A stretch of DNA of 28,877 bases, from NCBI GenBank assembly GCA_964528765.1, contig CAZGVA010000007.1, forward strand, positions 1 through 28,877. The letters are read 5' to 3'. The position numbers and the translations under genes are program-made. Origin of the DNA: JABICX01 sp964528765. Its GTDB lineage: Archaea > Nanobdellota > Nanobdellia > UBA10117 > JABICX01. This document shows, piece by piece, positions 15,683 to 22,774 of this stretch. The notes under the pieces were generated by a model. The model was not told the DNA's origin. It was given only the letters and a program-made list of their open reading frames with translations, and searched no databases. Position 1 is the first letter of the stretch. Every line of letters starts with the position of its first letter.

Positions 15683-15779
15683 AAAGAGCTTTTAAACCCA
15701 GGATTTTCCTATTTATTAGAGCATATAAGATAACTGAAGTGATTTGGTTTTCTTATGGTGTCTTAGAATAAGGAGGATA
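15683..15779 (+). promoter_or_regulatory. Promoter and long leader with strong Shine-Dalgarno before the zinc-ribbon gene
   Basis: TTTCAAAGAGCTTTTAAAC (15682-15700) is a BRE/TATA pair, which places transcription start near 15715-15720. A leader of about 65 nt follows, ending with AAGGAGGAT (15770-15778) 3 nt before ATG 15782. This is the strongest Shine-Dalgarno in the window, and most neighbours are leaderless, so translation control of this gene probably differs. Confidence 0.55.
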
Positions 15780-15781
15780 AA

Positions 15782-15958
15782 ATGGGAGAATTTAGAGGCG
15801 ACAGAGATCGTGGACCAAGAGAGATGCATAAAGCAACTTGCGCAGAATGTAAGAAAGAATGTGAAGTTCCTTTCAAACCATCGGACGATTCCGAAGGTAA
15901 ACCACGACCGGTTTATTGTAGAGACTGTTACCAAAAGAAAAGACCTAGTAGATACTAG
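15782..15958 (+). CDS. CxxC...CxxC zinc-ribbon protein (58 aa)
   Basis: A basic N-terminus (GEFRGDRDRGPREMHKA) is followed by C20-AE-C23, CEVPFKPSDD, and C46-RD-C49, a four-cysteine zinc ribbon of the small CxxC-x17-CxxC type with the typical MHKATCAEC and RPVYCRDCYQK strings. Proteins of this family are small, abundant and probably nucleic-acid-binding; their role is not established. It has a strong GGAGGAT ribosome-binding site and a ~65-nt leader. A T-rich terminator follows at 15984-16016. Confidence 0.85.
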   Translation: MGEFRGDRDRGPREMHKATCAECKKECEVPFKPSDDSEGKPRPVYCRDCYQKKRPSRY

Positions 15959-15983
15959 ATTTTATACTAATTAGTTTTTAGAA

Positions 15984-16016
15984 TTATTTTTATTTTTATT
16001 TTTATATTTTTATTTG
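15984..16016 (+). terminator. Oligo-T terminator after the zinc-ribbon gene
   Basis: Five runs of four or five T separated by single A or AT bases about 30 nt downstream of the stop, the usual form of an archaeal intrinsic terminator; no stem is needed. Confidence 0.6.
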
Positions 16017-16069
16017 AGATTTGCTTACTTTTTCAAAGCCCTTAAAAGATTTACTTACTTGGAGTGAGT

Positions 16070-16972
16070 ATGTCTAATAATGCTGTTGAGATTATAAATG
16101 AACACATTGATATTGATTCCTTATTACAAAATCAGGAAACATGTTCAAGAAATGATTTAATTAAAGCAACGCTTTCTCGTTATTCTGGAGCAAGTTATGG
16201 AAATGCTAATTGGACAAAAGTTTATCCTGAATGGGGAAATCGACCTGAAGTAATTACGCTTAATGGAGAATTTGCAAGCAAGTATCCTACATTAGAACAA
16301 TTGAACTTAGATCCAGGTCTTATAACACATTTACCTGAATTTCTAGAATTTCTAGATGAAACGCAGCCAGATATTTCAGATTATTTAAAACTAAGAGATG
16401 CGTTTAAACAACACCTTGGAAATAGAACTGTTTGGCGAGGTATGGTTTTAGAGGAGTTTTGGTTTGAAAAAATCAAAACAAATGGAATTGGATCACCTTT
16501 TATGCGAGCAATAGACTGGAATAATAATGTTGGAAACTTTGAATACACATTGTCGACTTGTTTTGATAAATTAATTGATAAACATTTTCATAATGAACTT
16601 TATCAATCACCACTAGTTTCTGTTACTTCACATGAAGATGTGGCTATTGCATTGGGAAGACACTTTGGTAGAGCTGGTTTATTTAACAAATCTGGAGAAT
16701 TCTATTTATTTAAATTAAGTATACCTGAGATTGATTTAATTTATTATACTGATCATGCAGTTAGAATACCCTCAAAAGTAAAAGAGGCAAATGAACGTGG
16801 AACAAAGCTTCGCGTGTCAGTAAATGATGTTGAGAATTCTTATCCAATGGATCGGCATGTGGAAAGTTATGTTTTACATAAGATCGATCTTAATGAAATA
16901 GTTGAAATTTCAAAGCCCGATGTACATATTTCCACATGGAATGGTCAAACTCTAAGCCAAACAAGATTTTAA
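16070..16972 (+). CDS. Possible ADP-ribosyltransferase-fold (R-S-E type) protein
   Basis: 300 aa from ATG 16070, chosen over GTG 16064 because the TATA box CCCTTAAAAG is centred ~26 nt upstream. The order of motifs resembles R-S-E mono-ADP-ribosyltransferases: R123-G124 in RTVWRGM, S184-x-T-S187 in LVSVTSHEDVAIALG followed by a helix, and E265 in VESYVLHKIDLNEIVEI where the catalytic Glu strand would fall. If correct it would transfer ADP-ribose from NAD+ to a target. The N-terminal 110 residues are unassigned. No signal peptide is visible, so the target would be inside the cell. The assignment is based on motif order only. The 3' end overlaps the convergent neighbour by 4 bp. Confidence 0.4.
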   Translation: MSNNAVEIINEHIDIDSLLQNQETCSRNDLIKATLSRYSGASYGNANWTKVYPEWGNRPEVITLNGEFASKYPTLEQLNLDPGLITHLPEFLEFLDETQPDISDYLKLRDAFKQHLGNRTVWRGMVLEEFWFEKIKTNGIGSPFMRAIDWNNNVGNFEYTLSTCFDKLIDKHFHNELYQSPLVSVTSHEDVAIALGRHFGRAGLFNKSGEFYLFKLSIPEIDLIYYTDHAVRIPSKVKEANERGTKLRVSVNDVENSYPMDRHVESYVLHKIDLNEIVEISKPDVHISTWNGQTLSQTRF

Positions 16973-17322
16973 AAAACATATTCGGAATAAATTGTGGCTA
17001 AATCTAGAAATAATCTGCTCCAATGTTGTTTTTGGTCTTTTGTTTTATGGCGTTCATTTCCGTACGCATGGCAAACTTCTTCTAAAACTGTTGCAGTTAT
17101 GTGCGCGCTAATAAATTGTGGATCCATATCTCCACATTGCTTTACTATTTTAGATATATTTACTATCCATTTTCCAAACTCACCAACACCACAAAATCTC
17201 GCAAGATCTTCTTCAGCTTGATGATAATAGCCTCGGTGATATCCATGATCATGCAGCCACTCCCCACGTTCTTTAATCCATTCTTCTGGCGTAATGTTAC
17301 CTATGCAAAATCGTTTGTCCAT
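16969..17322 (-). CDS. Hypothetical 117-aa protein
   Basis: No family recognised. The sequence is rich in His, Tyr, Trp and Glu (GEWLHDHGYHRGYYHQAEED) with a helical C-terminal half containing HITATVLEEVCHAYGNERH, which could bind a metal but matches no known motif. Two in-frame ATGs exist, at 17328 and 17322; the minus-strand TATA box TTTTTAAA (17343-17350) is centred ~24 nt before 17322, which I prefer. The stop overlaps the convergent ART-like gene's stop. Confidence 0.65.
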   Translation of the reverse strand: MDKRFCIGNITPEEWIKERGEWLHDHGYHRGYYHQAEEDLARFCGVGEFGKWIVNISKIVKQCGDMDPQFISAHITATVLEEVCHAYGNERHKTKDQKQHWSRLFLDLATIYSEYVF

Positions 17323-17361
17323 GTACATCTTTTAGTAATAAGTTTAAAAATGTTTTTATTG

Positions 17362-17420
17362 AAAAACGCTATACTGCGTCTAAATGAATTCCTGTATATA
17401 TTGCAAAGAATGTTTATATA
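17362..17420 (+). promoter_or_regulatory. Orphan composite promoter cassette
   Basis: AAAAACGCTATACTGCG (17362-17378), then TGTATATATTGCAAAG (17393-17408; half-site ATTGCAAA 17400-17407), then TTTATATA (17413-17420). It matches the cassettes before 10273 and 19146 except that the spacing between the two elements is 38 instead of 48 bp. No recognised gene follows on the plus strand. Confidence 0.6.
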
Positions 17421-17534
17421 CATAAATAAGTTTGCAATGCTCAGTTATATTCATCCCTTGCGTTGATGGAATCTGTAAAACCTCAACAACGAGCAGTTTA
17501 TGTGATTCGTTTAAGATCAACGGACAATTAGTTA
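17421..17534 (+). ncRNA. Putative short transcript from the orphan cassette (sRNA or micro-ORFs)
   Basis: Downstream of the cassette a transcript would begin near 17440. It could encode a 21-codon ORF at 17466-17531 (starting MESVKPQQ, ending RSTDN) preceded by a 9-codon ORF at 17437-17466 with a TGATG overlap, or be non-coding: GTTGA and TCAAC at 17462-17466 and 17482-17486 can pair weakly. Neither option is proven. It runs towards the 3' end of the minus-strand nucleotidyltransferase gene. Confidence 0.3.
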
Positions 17535-18005
17535 TTATTTAGAATAAATCATAATATATTTATTTTTAGAATCCATCGTCATAGGAATTCCTGCAGCTTC
17601 ACCCAAAGTTTGAATGTTAGGATTTTGAGCATTTGAATTTCTAATAAAAAATACTTCAACATCATATTTATCTTCAATGAATTTTTTATTTCTATAAGCT
17701 AAATTCATAGAGTCATCAGGGAAAGGTTTTCCATCCAGTTCTCTATTAAGCCATTTAGGTATTTTAAAATCATCTTTAACAAATACAATAAAATCAAAAT
17801 CAGAAAATAAGCTTCCTCTAAATCCCGGAGGTGCATATTTTCCAAAAGAACGTTTTACAGATGAACCAATTAAAATGATTTTTATTATTTTAGCATTGGG
17901 AAGTAATTTTGTTTTTATCTTTGCGATGGCTTTATTTCTAAGCGAATCAGTTTCTTTTTTTGAGAAAAACTTTTTTTGAGGTCTTGTTTTCAAATGATCA
18001 GTCAT
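17535..18005 (-). CDS. Minimal nucleotidyltransferase-like protein
   Basis: 156 aa. The strand-turn IILIGSSVKRSFG (43-55) gives the GS motif, and SDFDFIVFV supplies D69 and D71; DVEVFF near 115-120 would carry the third acidic residue. This is the pol-beta nucleotidyltransferase pattern (GS, DxD, D/E), with a longer than usual insert between GS and DxD. Such minimal proteins transfer NMP to a protein or small molecule and are often antitoxin partners of HEPN toxins; no HEPN gene is adjacent. The start is supported by a TATA-like AATATTAATAAAG ~28 nt upstream. Confidence 0.7.
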   Translation of the reverse strand: MTDHLKTRPQKKFFSKKETDSLRNKAIAKIKTKLLPNAKIIKIILIGSSVKRSFGKYAPPGFRGSLFSDFDFIVFVKDDFKIPKWLNRELDGKPFPDDSMNLAYRNKKFIEDKYDVEVFFIRNSNAQNPNIQTLGEAAGIPMTMDSKNKYIMIYSK

Positions 18006-18092
18006 ATTATTGTTGAATTCCTCAGACTTTATTAATATTCCTTCCGCAAACCCTTTTCAAAAACCTTAAAAATGAACTATTGGACAGTTAAT

Positions 18093-18479
18093 ATGAAGCA
18101 TTACTTACGTAATCGAATTAAACAACTTCAGCCTAGTAATGCCTATGATACAAATTGCATCGGTACAGCTTTATTTCTTTTAGATGTAAATCCTCATGAC
18201 AAAGATGTAGATTGTCAAAATTCTGAGGAAATAGAGGCACTAGTTGAAAATAGTTTTGATGAAGTTAAAACACCACAATTAGGTGATTTAGTTATATTCA
18301 AAGGAATATGTTATGGATTTCCCGACATTGATCATATGGGTGTGTTTCTTGGAGCTGAACGTATGATTCACAGAAGAAATGGTGATGGGCCTGTTGAAGA
18401 AGTTAATCCTGAAGCGTTCCGTTTGCAAGAACATCCTGAAACTACTGTAGAGTTTCATCGACCAAAAGTTTATGCTTAA
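18093..18479 (+). CDS. NlpC/P60-like cysteine hydrolase
   Basis: 128 aa from ATG 18093. A start at ATG 18072 (135 aa) is in frame, but the TATA box CCTTAAAAA (18064-18072) overlaps it, while 18093 lies ~25 nt downstream as in other leaderless genes. The papain-like triad is visible: C22 in YDTNCIGTA, then PQLGDLVIF, H81 in DHMGVFLG, and H93 in MIHRRNGDGPVEEV. NlpC/P60 enzymes cleave amide or peptide bonds, usually in cell walls, but intracellular versions exist. No signal peptide is present, so a cytosolic substrate is likely. The gene stands alone between two minus-strand genes. Confidence 0.7.
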   Translation: MKHYLRNRIKQLQPSNAYDTNCIGTALFLLDVNPHDKDVDCQNSEEIEALVENSFDEVKTPQLGDLVIFKGICYGFPDIDHMGVFLGAERMIHRRNGDGPVEEVNPEAFRLQEHPETTVEFHRPKVYA

Positions 18480-18497
18480 ATTTCTTTTTTAAAATCG

Positions 18498-18938
18498 TTA
18501 TAGTAGGCGTTCTAGCTTAAGAATATAAGGTTCAGGTAATCTGTTTTTGCTAGCGCCTTCGATAATTTTAAGTAAATGATTTTGTTGAGGCGTGCCAATT
18601 GAAGAATCCTTTGCTAAATAAACTATCGCATGAACCTGGTGTGGTTCATCGAGTTGGTCAAGTGTTACTTCTTGTTCAAGTGTTACTTTCATAGCAGTGC
18701 AATCATATAGATCAGGATAATTTTCATATTTATCTAAGGAAACTAGATCGATGTCAGTTATTCGATACAATACACCATAAACTGTAGCACTTTCGTTTTC
18801 AATAACCGTGGCAATGCCTTGCCTATTGAATATTAATTGATGTTTTTCTAATCTCGCTACTGAGACTACTTCACCTGTTGGACAATGATTCCACATTGTT
18901 TCTTGATTCATATTTGTCCCATATGCAAAGTATAGCAT
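18498..18938 (-). CDS. Gamma-glutamylcyclotransferase-like (GGCT/AIG2) protein
   Basis: 146 aa, the usual size. The N-terminus MLYFAYGTNMN is the family's substrate-binding YGSNM loop, and E72 in LDKYENYP is the catalytic Glu position. Enzymes of this fold convert gamma-glutamyl-amino acids or gamma-glutamylamines to 5-oxoproline. The fold continues with VYGVLYRI and a C-terminal AIVYLAKD strand. A minus-strand TATA box (GTTTTAAG, ~18957-18964) is centred ~24 nt before the ATG. Substrate unknown. Confidence 0.85.
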   Translation of the reverse strand: MLYFAYGTNMNQETMWNHCPTGEVVSVARLEKHQLIFNRQGIATVIENESATVYGVLYRITDIDLVSLDKYENYPDLYDCTAMKVTLEQEVTLDQLDEPHQVHAIVYLAKDSSIGTPQQNHLLKIIEGASKNRLPEPYILKLERLL

Positions 18939-18981
18939 ATTTCCCTTCAGGAGTAATTCTTAAAACCCTTTTCAAACCATT

Positions 18982-19120
18982 AAAAACGCATTACTCTGAG
19001 CTCTTTTTTGAAATTTCTAATTCTAATAGCCAGATTTATTGAGTAAAAACGCTATACTGAAAGCTTCCTTGTCTTTTTCTATTATTGTGTATATTGCAAA
19101 GAATTAGGAATACTTTTAAA
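18982..19120 (+). promoter_or_regulatory. Composite promoter cassette with a degenerate upstream copy
   Basis: Upstream copy: AAAAACGCATTACTC at 18982. Main copy: AAAAACGCTATACTGAAAGC (19045-19064), then TTGTCTTTTT, then ATATTGCAAAG with half-site ATTGCAAA at 19093-19100, then TATA TTTTAAA (19114-19120). It is the closest relative of the 10177-10252 cassette, with the same 48-bp spacing between elements. Confidence 0.7.
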
Positions 19121-19145
19121 TCCACGTAAGTTACTGATTAGTGAA

Positions 19146-19904
19146 ATGGAACATAATCATAGTACTGATTTATTAGAAAGAAATGACATAGACTATGATG
19201 TTCAAAAAACTGAAGCAAAATTATTTCCAAATAATTCTTCAACAAGCGGTTTTCTGGGAAAAGAAGAATGTTTAGTTAAAGTAATTGATGATGATAGAAA
19301 AACACTTGAAAAACTTGGAGTGAGCTATGATGATATTTTATTACATATACTTTTGGTTGGGGGAGATAATATTAATCCAGAAAAAGGCCCACCTAGGGAG
19401 TACTTTCGCGCAATTAAAGGACTATTTGTTCGTACCTTGGATAATATGGACAGTCAAGGATGTCCATGGGGTGACGAAAAATATGATTATCGGATTCCTA
19501 CAATCGGGTTTTATGCGCATCTTGCAAATACTTATGTTGGAATAACACTTTCTGGTTTGCATCCGCACTTAGTTAAGAATCATCATTTTTTTGAAGGTAA
19601 AGGTACAATATATCGATTAGATCCACTTAGATTTGCTTATTTCTTAAATTTGCCAACAAAAGTTAGTAAGGTTGAGCTGAGGGATTTATTGTATGTGCAA
19701 ACTCAAGAGGAGTTGAAAAATCCAGTTAATAAAACTCATCTCGTAACAACTATTACTTGCATTGCAATGTTATGTGAGCATCCCAAATTTACGGAATTAT
19801 TAGGTGTTGCTAAGCAATCCGTAGATAATTCAGAATACGAACATGTTTCGTATTGTAGTGGTTTTTTAGATAAATTAATTAATTCTTGTGAGAATTCTAA
19901 TTAG
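19146..19904 (+). CDS. Hypothetical 252-aa protein
   Basis: No family recognised. Soluble mixed alpha/beta sequence. Notable strings are HILLVGGDNINPEKGPPREYF (residues ~67-87, shown in part), CPWGDEKYDYRIPTIGFYAHL and a Cys/His-containing C-terminal region. No signal peptide or membrane segment. The long composite cassette upstream, shared with the Nudix operon, suggests co-regulation with it. The ATG is ~29 nt from the TATA centre. Confidence 0.65.
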   Translation: MEHNHSTDLLERNDIDYDVQKTEAKLFPNNSSTSGFLGKEECLVKVIDDDRKTLEKLGVSYDDILLHILLVGGDNINPEKGPPREYFRAIKGLFVRTLDNMDSQGCPWGDEKYDYRIPTIGFYAHLANTYVGITLSGLHPHLVKNHHFFEGKGTIYRLDPLRFAYFLNLPTKVSKVELRDLLYVQTQEELKNPVNKTHLVTTITCIAMLCEHPKFTELLGVAKQSVDNSEYEHVSYCSGFLDKLINSCENSN

Positions 19905-19908
19905 TAGA

Positions 19909-19942
19909 CTTCCGAAAATCCTTTTTAAAAATCTTTATATCT
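19909..19942 (+). promoter_or_regulatory. CTTCCGAAAATCCTTTTT element and promoter of the 19966 gene
   Basis: The GAAAATCCTTTTT(C/T)AA string follows the stop of the preceding gene within 6 nt, as it also does after the genes ending at 21475 and 23149. A second TATA-like CTTTATATC (~19934-19942) lies ~27 nt before ATG 19966. Confidence 0.5.
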
Positions 19943-19965
19943 ATCTTCTGTATCATATAATTAAT

Positions 19966-20184
19966 ATGTTAATTGAAATAAATATGACTAAGAAAGTTAG
20001 TACGCCGATTTGGAAGAGCTTGAAAAAAATGACGTCTTTAAAGAAAGGTTTCAAGTGGCAATTGAACGACAACATAACTAACGTAACTAAAAAAGGAAAT
20101 AAGATCGAGTTAAAGACAAAATATAATGGTTTAGTTGTTTTGACTCGAGCAGAACTAAAGAAGATAGTTAGTGATTGCTTGTAG
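19966..20184 (+). CDS. Small basic hypothetical protein (72 aa)
   Basis: Start chosen at ATG 19966, which is ~27 nt from a TATA-like CTTTATATC; ATG 19984 would give 66 aa. Lysine-rich and probably soluble, with a likely beta-strand pattern (FKWQLNDNITNVTKKGNKI, ELKTKYNGLVVLTRAEL), and possibly nucleic-acid-binding on charge alone. No family recognised. Confidence 0.6.
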   Translation: MLIEINMTKKVSTPIWKSLKKMTSLKKGFKWQLNDNITNVTKKGNKIELKTKYNGLVVLTRAELKKIVSDCL

Positions 20185-20205
20185 CTGGGTCGATAAATTA
20201 TATAA

Positions 20206-20709
20206 CTAGTTTGTCAAAATATTTTTTATGAATATGCCTTTTTGTTTGTAATACTCGCGTTTAGAAATATTAGCATATTTTTTCTTTAGTTGTTCGTACC
20301 TTTTAGCGTCTTTAGGATTTGCTTTTAGATAATTAAAGAATTTGACGTTATCTTGATAATCTGAACAGTTTTCATACATTAACATAATTTCAAACTCAGT
20401 ATTTTTGTAGGTGTGATTGAATCTAGCCCAATCATCATCTAAGCTTCCCGGTTTCCCATATAACTTAATAAGTTTCTTAAGTAAATATTTGAATTTTGTG
20501 GGTGTTGTTGGTATGTATAAATCTATTTCACCCTGGCCAGATATACAAAGAGCGCTTGCACCCATGTGTTTTATTTTTATATCTCCAACTTGCTTGATAA
20601 GAATTTGCTTAAAGTCATCAAAAATATCTTTAACTTTGGGATCATATGGCACGATTTTGACTTTTTGCGTGTTGCTAAACTTCGTAAACCAGTCATTGGA
20701 CATTGGCAT
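20206..20709 (-). CDS. GrpB/UPF0157-family nucleotidyltransferase-like protein
   Basis: 167 aa. VKIVPYDPKVKDIFDDF followed by IKIKHMGASAL and GQGEIDLYIP (H48, G50-A51-S52, E61-x-D63) reproduces the GrpB pattern, normally IxHIGSTAV...KPxIDI, of a pol-beta-like nucleotidyltransferase fold. The usual GST is GAS here and the Lys-Pro before the Asp is lost. The biochemical role of the family is poorly defined. A minus-strand TATA (GATTTTAAG, 20730-20738) is centred 25 nt before ATG 20709. It is the second pol-beta-fold gene within 3 kb. Confidence 0.78.
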   Translation of the reverse strand: MPMSNDWFTKFSNTQKVKIVPYDPKVKDIFDDFKQILIKQVGDIKIKHMGASALCISGQGEIDLYIPTTPTKFKYLLKKLIKLYGKPGSLDDDWARFNHTYKNTEFEIMLMYENCSDYQDNVKFFNYLKANPKDAKRYEQLKKKYANISKREYYKQKGIFIKNILTN

Positions 20710-20753
20710 AATTTATCTAACGTACGAAACTTAAAATCTTTTTCGAAAATCCT

Positions 20754-20826
20754 AAAAACGCCATGCTTGGCCGATAGAGTTCCCAAAGTAATTCTCTTCA
20801 CTATTGAAAAGAATTAAGTTTATATG
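20754..20826 (+). promoter_or_regulatory. Composite promoter cassette of the 20847 gene
   Basis: AAAAACGCCATGCTTGGC (20754-20771), then near-palindrome TCTTCACTATTGAAAAG (20795-20811), then TATA TTAAGTTTATAT (20814-20825). The half-site begins 49 bp after the first element and is centred 44.5 bp before ATG 20847. Confidence 0.6.
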
Positions 20827-20846
20827 TTTTTGAGTTGTAGGAATAT

Positions 20847-21179
20847 ATGGATAAAAAATACCGAATTATTGGAATCCTAATTGTATTTGTTTTAGTTGGA
20901 GGCTATTTTGTTAGATATTACTCAGCACTTAATTTGAACGTAGATGATATTAATGATTGTCAAGTTGATGATGATTGCGCAACAGTTGAAGGCAGATATT
21001 GTTGTGGCTGTGGTGGGAATGCTATAAACAAAGATTATGTTAATCAATGGAATCGTGCAGGAAAACAAGAAACTTGTTTCGGTGTTTCGTGTGAAATGTG
21101 TCCCGGACGATTTATTGGTGTAGCCTGTGGTGAGAATAATAAATGCAGAAATGTGTATGATACTGAATTAATTGCATAG
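20847..21179 (+). CDS. Small membrane-anchored cysteine-rich protein
   Basis: 110 aa. MDKKYR then a single membrane helix at 7-24 (IIGILIVFVLVGGYFVRY) with inside-positive N-terminus, so the C-terminal domain should be outside. That domain has ten cysteines (CQVDDDC, YCCGCGG, CFGVSCEMC, ACGENNKC), implying disulphides or metal. No family recognised. It belongs to the same broad class of exported Cys-rich proteins as those at 4347 and 7501. The next gene starts 38 bp downstream with its own TTTATAT box. Confidence 0.7.
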   Translation: MDKKYRIIGILIVFVLVGGYFVRYYSALNLNVDDINDCQVDDDCATVEGRYCCGCGGNAINKDYVNQWNRAGKQETCFGVSCEMCPGRFIGVACGENNKCRNVYDTELIA

Positions 21180-21217
21180 AATAATTAAGTTTATATCTTT
21201 CAAGTTTTAGTTAATAG

Positions 21218-21475
21218 ATGGTTTCAACACTTGGTTGGTTCATTGGTATGTCTGCAGCTATCTTGAACACATCAAGTTTATTTCCCCAAATCATTAAAGG
21301 ATATAGGACAAAACGTCTAAAAGATCTATCTTGGGGTTGGTTAGGTATTGCAGGGGTTGCTACAGCCTTATGGATTCTATATGGAGTGATTGTTTCAGAT
21401 CCAGTTATACTGATTGCTAATATTATAACAGGTATATTATATGCTGTACTCGTATTTCAGAAGTATACATATTAA
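21218..21475 (+). CDS. SemiSWEET-type sugar transporter (PQ-loop/MtN3)
   Basis: 85 aa with three membrane helices at about 5-22, 39-57 and 61-81. The first ends with the PQ motif (SLFPQIIKGYRTK, P23-Q24), followed by LKDLSWGWLGIAG and a W-L-Y helix, which is the complete SemiSWEET signature. SemiSWEETs form homodimers that move sugars down their gradient. TATA TTTATATC (~21190-21197) is centred ~25 nt before the ATG. Sugar specificity cannot be read from the sequence. Confidence 0.9.
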   Translation: MVSTLGWFIGMSAAILNTSSLFPQIIKGYRTKRLKDLSWGWLGIAGVATALWILYGVIVSDPVILIANIITGILYAVLVFQKYTY

Positions 21476-21543
21476 CTACACTAACTTTTCTGAAAATCCT
21501 TTTCAAATGATTTGGTTTACTCAATATTAATTTTTATTCAGTC

Positions 21544-22659
21544 TCAACGATCATATATTGAGGGCGTGTTAAATACATAATCTTCAGAACACGTTGTGTC
21601 TAAATATTCCACTTGGATTTGTTCATTAGTTATCATTTGAACAATAATACTTCCTTCGCGTTTTTCATCAGATTCATCTGAGCCTTCGTAGCAGTAAATA
21701 TTTCCATCAAGTGTAACATCCTTAAATGTTCGATTAACAAATCCAGAATCTTGCGGAGTAATGCGCCAATAACCTACATCTGTAATGATACCACCAATGG
21801 AAATGATTTGTTCCGAGGTTTCCATTGTATTATATGCAAATGCCAGTTGTCGATCATAACTTTCAGGTTTATCCCACGCAGCATCTCCTATGAACCAATT
21901 ACCTTGGAGCGCTCCAGGTATATCTTGCATTGTTTCTCCACATTTTATATCACCATCGCTTTTGATCTTAGCATAAATTTGTTCTTTCATACTAGCTTCA
22001 TAATAATCATAAGGACATACTTTGTGTAAAGAAGAAGGATTATCGCGACCATATCGTTCAGGATTAATGAAACCGGCAGTAGTTCTTTCATCAAAAAGTC
22101 CGAAATCGAAAATGCCTTGTATATGACCAACACCGCCAAGTTCTGTTCCAGCAGCTACTTCATATAATATATTTTTAGGGCAAGCATGATCTGGATTTCG
22201 AGACATATCTTCACATTCAACGTCTTCTATAACTGTTTTTAATTCATCTGAAAGTTCTTTAACATGACCGAAATAGCCTTTAACATCTTTACATAGTGCA
22301 AAAAGTATAGTGTATTCAGTTCTTCCTGACGCCATTTTGTCATCATTTGACTGAATTTGAGTTATGATTAAATTTCCCGGTGCAACAAGTGGTACAATTT
22401 CTTCAGAGATTCTATCATGATTAATTACAACATATGTATGTTCAATAGGTAATATATGTCCAGAGGGCGGATGTACTGTTCCCAGTGGAGCGATTTCTAT
22501 TATCTCATCCAGTTCAGCCGGAGAGTGAGTAAATTGTTGTCCTGAGCATTCGGGTAAGTTTTCTGAAAGAGTATCACTTGGATTCTTAAGAGTTGTAAAG
22601 AAAATAAAAATCAAGAATAATAATATAGCAAGTATGATCCACAAGAATATTTTATTCAT
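21544..22659 (-). CDS. Membrane-anchored protein with degenerate M23/LytM-like domain
   Basis: 371 aa. One N-terminal membrane helix at 5-23 (FLWIILAILLFLIFIFF) with the rest outside. Residues ~55-140 (LGTVHPPSGHILPIEHTYVV, then ILFALCKDVKGYFGHVKELS) resemble the beta-core of M23 peptidases, with H63, H74 and H132, but without a clear HxH-plus-HxxxD metal set, so it may be inactive or of another family. The C-terminal ~200 residues are unassigned. The TATA AATTTATATTTG is centred ~25 nt before the ATG on the minus strand. Confidence 0.55.
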   Translation of the reverse strand: MNKIFLWIILAILLFLIFIFFTTLKNPSDTLSENLPECSGQQFTHSPAELDEIIEIAPLGTVHPPSGHILPIEHTYVVINHDRISEEIVPLVAPGNLIITQIQSNDDKMASGRTEYTILFALCKDVKGYFGHVKELSDELKTVIEDVECEDMSRNPDHACPKNILYEVAAGTELGGVGHIQGIFDFGLFDERTTAGFINPERYGRDNPSSLHKVCPYDYYEASMKEQIYAKIKSDGDIKCGETMQDIPGALQGNWFIGDAAWDKPESYDRQLAFAYNTMETSEQIISIGGIITDVGYWRITPQDSGFVNRTFKDVTLDGNIYCYEGSDESDEKREGSIIVQMITNEQIQVEYLDTTCSEDYVFNTPSIYDR

Positions 22660-22694
22660 TGTATTTGTAAGCAGCCAACAAATATAAATTCTTT

Positions 22695-22756
22695 CTTCTG
22701 AAAATCCTTTTTAAGTATTAATCACTATTGGTGTAATACCCAAAATCTTAAAAGTT
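22695..22756 (+). promoter_or_regulatory. Promoter of the receiver-domain gene with inverted repeat
   Basis: GAAAATCCTTTTTAAG (~22700-22715), then GTATTA (22715-22720) and TAATAC (22734-22739) as inverted 6-bp arms around CACTATTG, then TATA CTTAAAAG (22747-22754). The repeat is centred ~48 bp before ATG 22775, the same place as the palindrome in other promoters. Confidence 0.55.
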
Positions 22757-22774
22757 TATTCTTGTATAGTGAGT

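Noticed and set aside
15618..15695. 25-codon hydrophobic ORF (starts MAIPLLINTG)
   Set aside because: It has no ribosome-binding site or TATA at the right distance, and its end overlaps the zinc-ribbon gene's TATA box.
15744..15974. Plus-strand ORF in another frame over the zinc-ribbon gene
   Set aside because: The CxxC zinc-ribbon frame with its GGAGGAT site explains this stretch; the alternative frame has no recognisable content.
17101..17466. 121-codon plus-strand ORF
   Set aside because: Most of it is antisense to the 117-aa gene and crosses that gene's promoter and the cassette; composition is that of a shadow frame.
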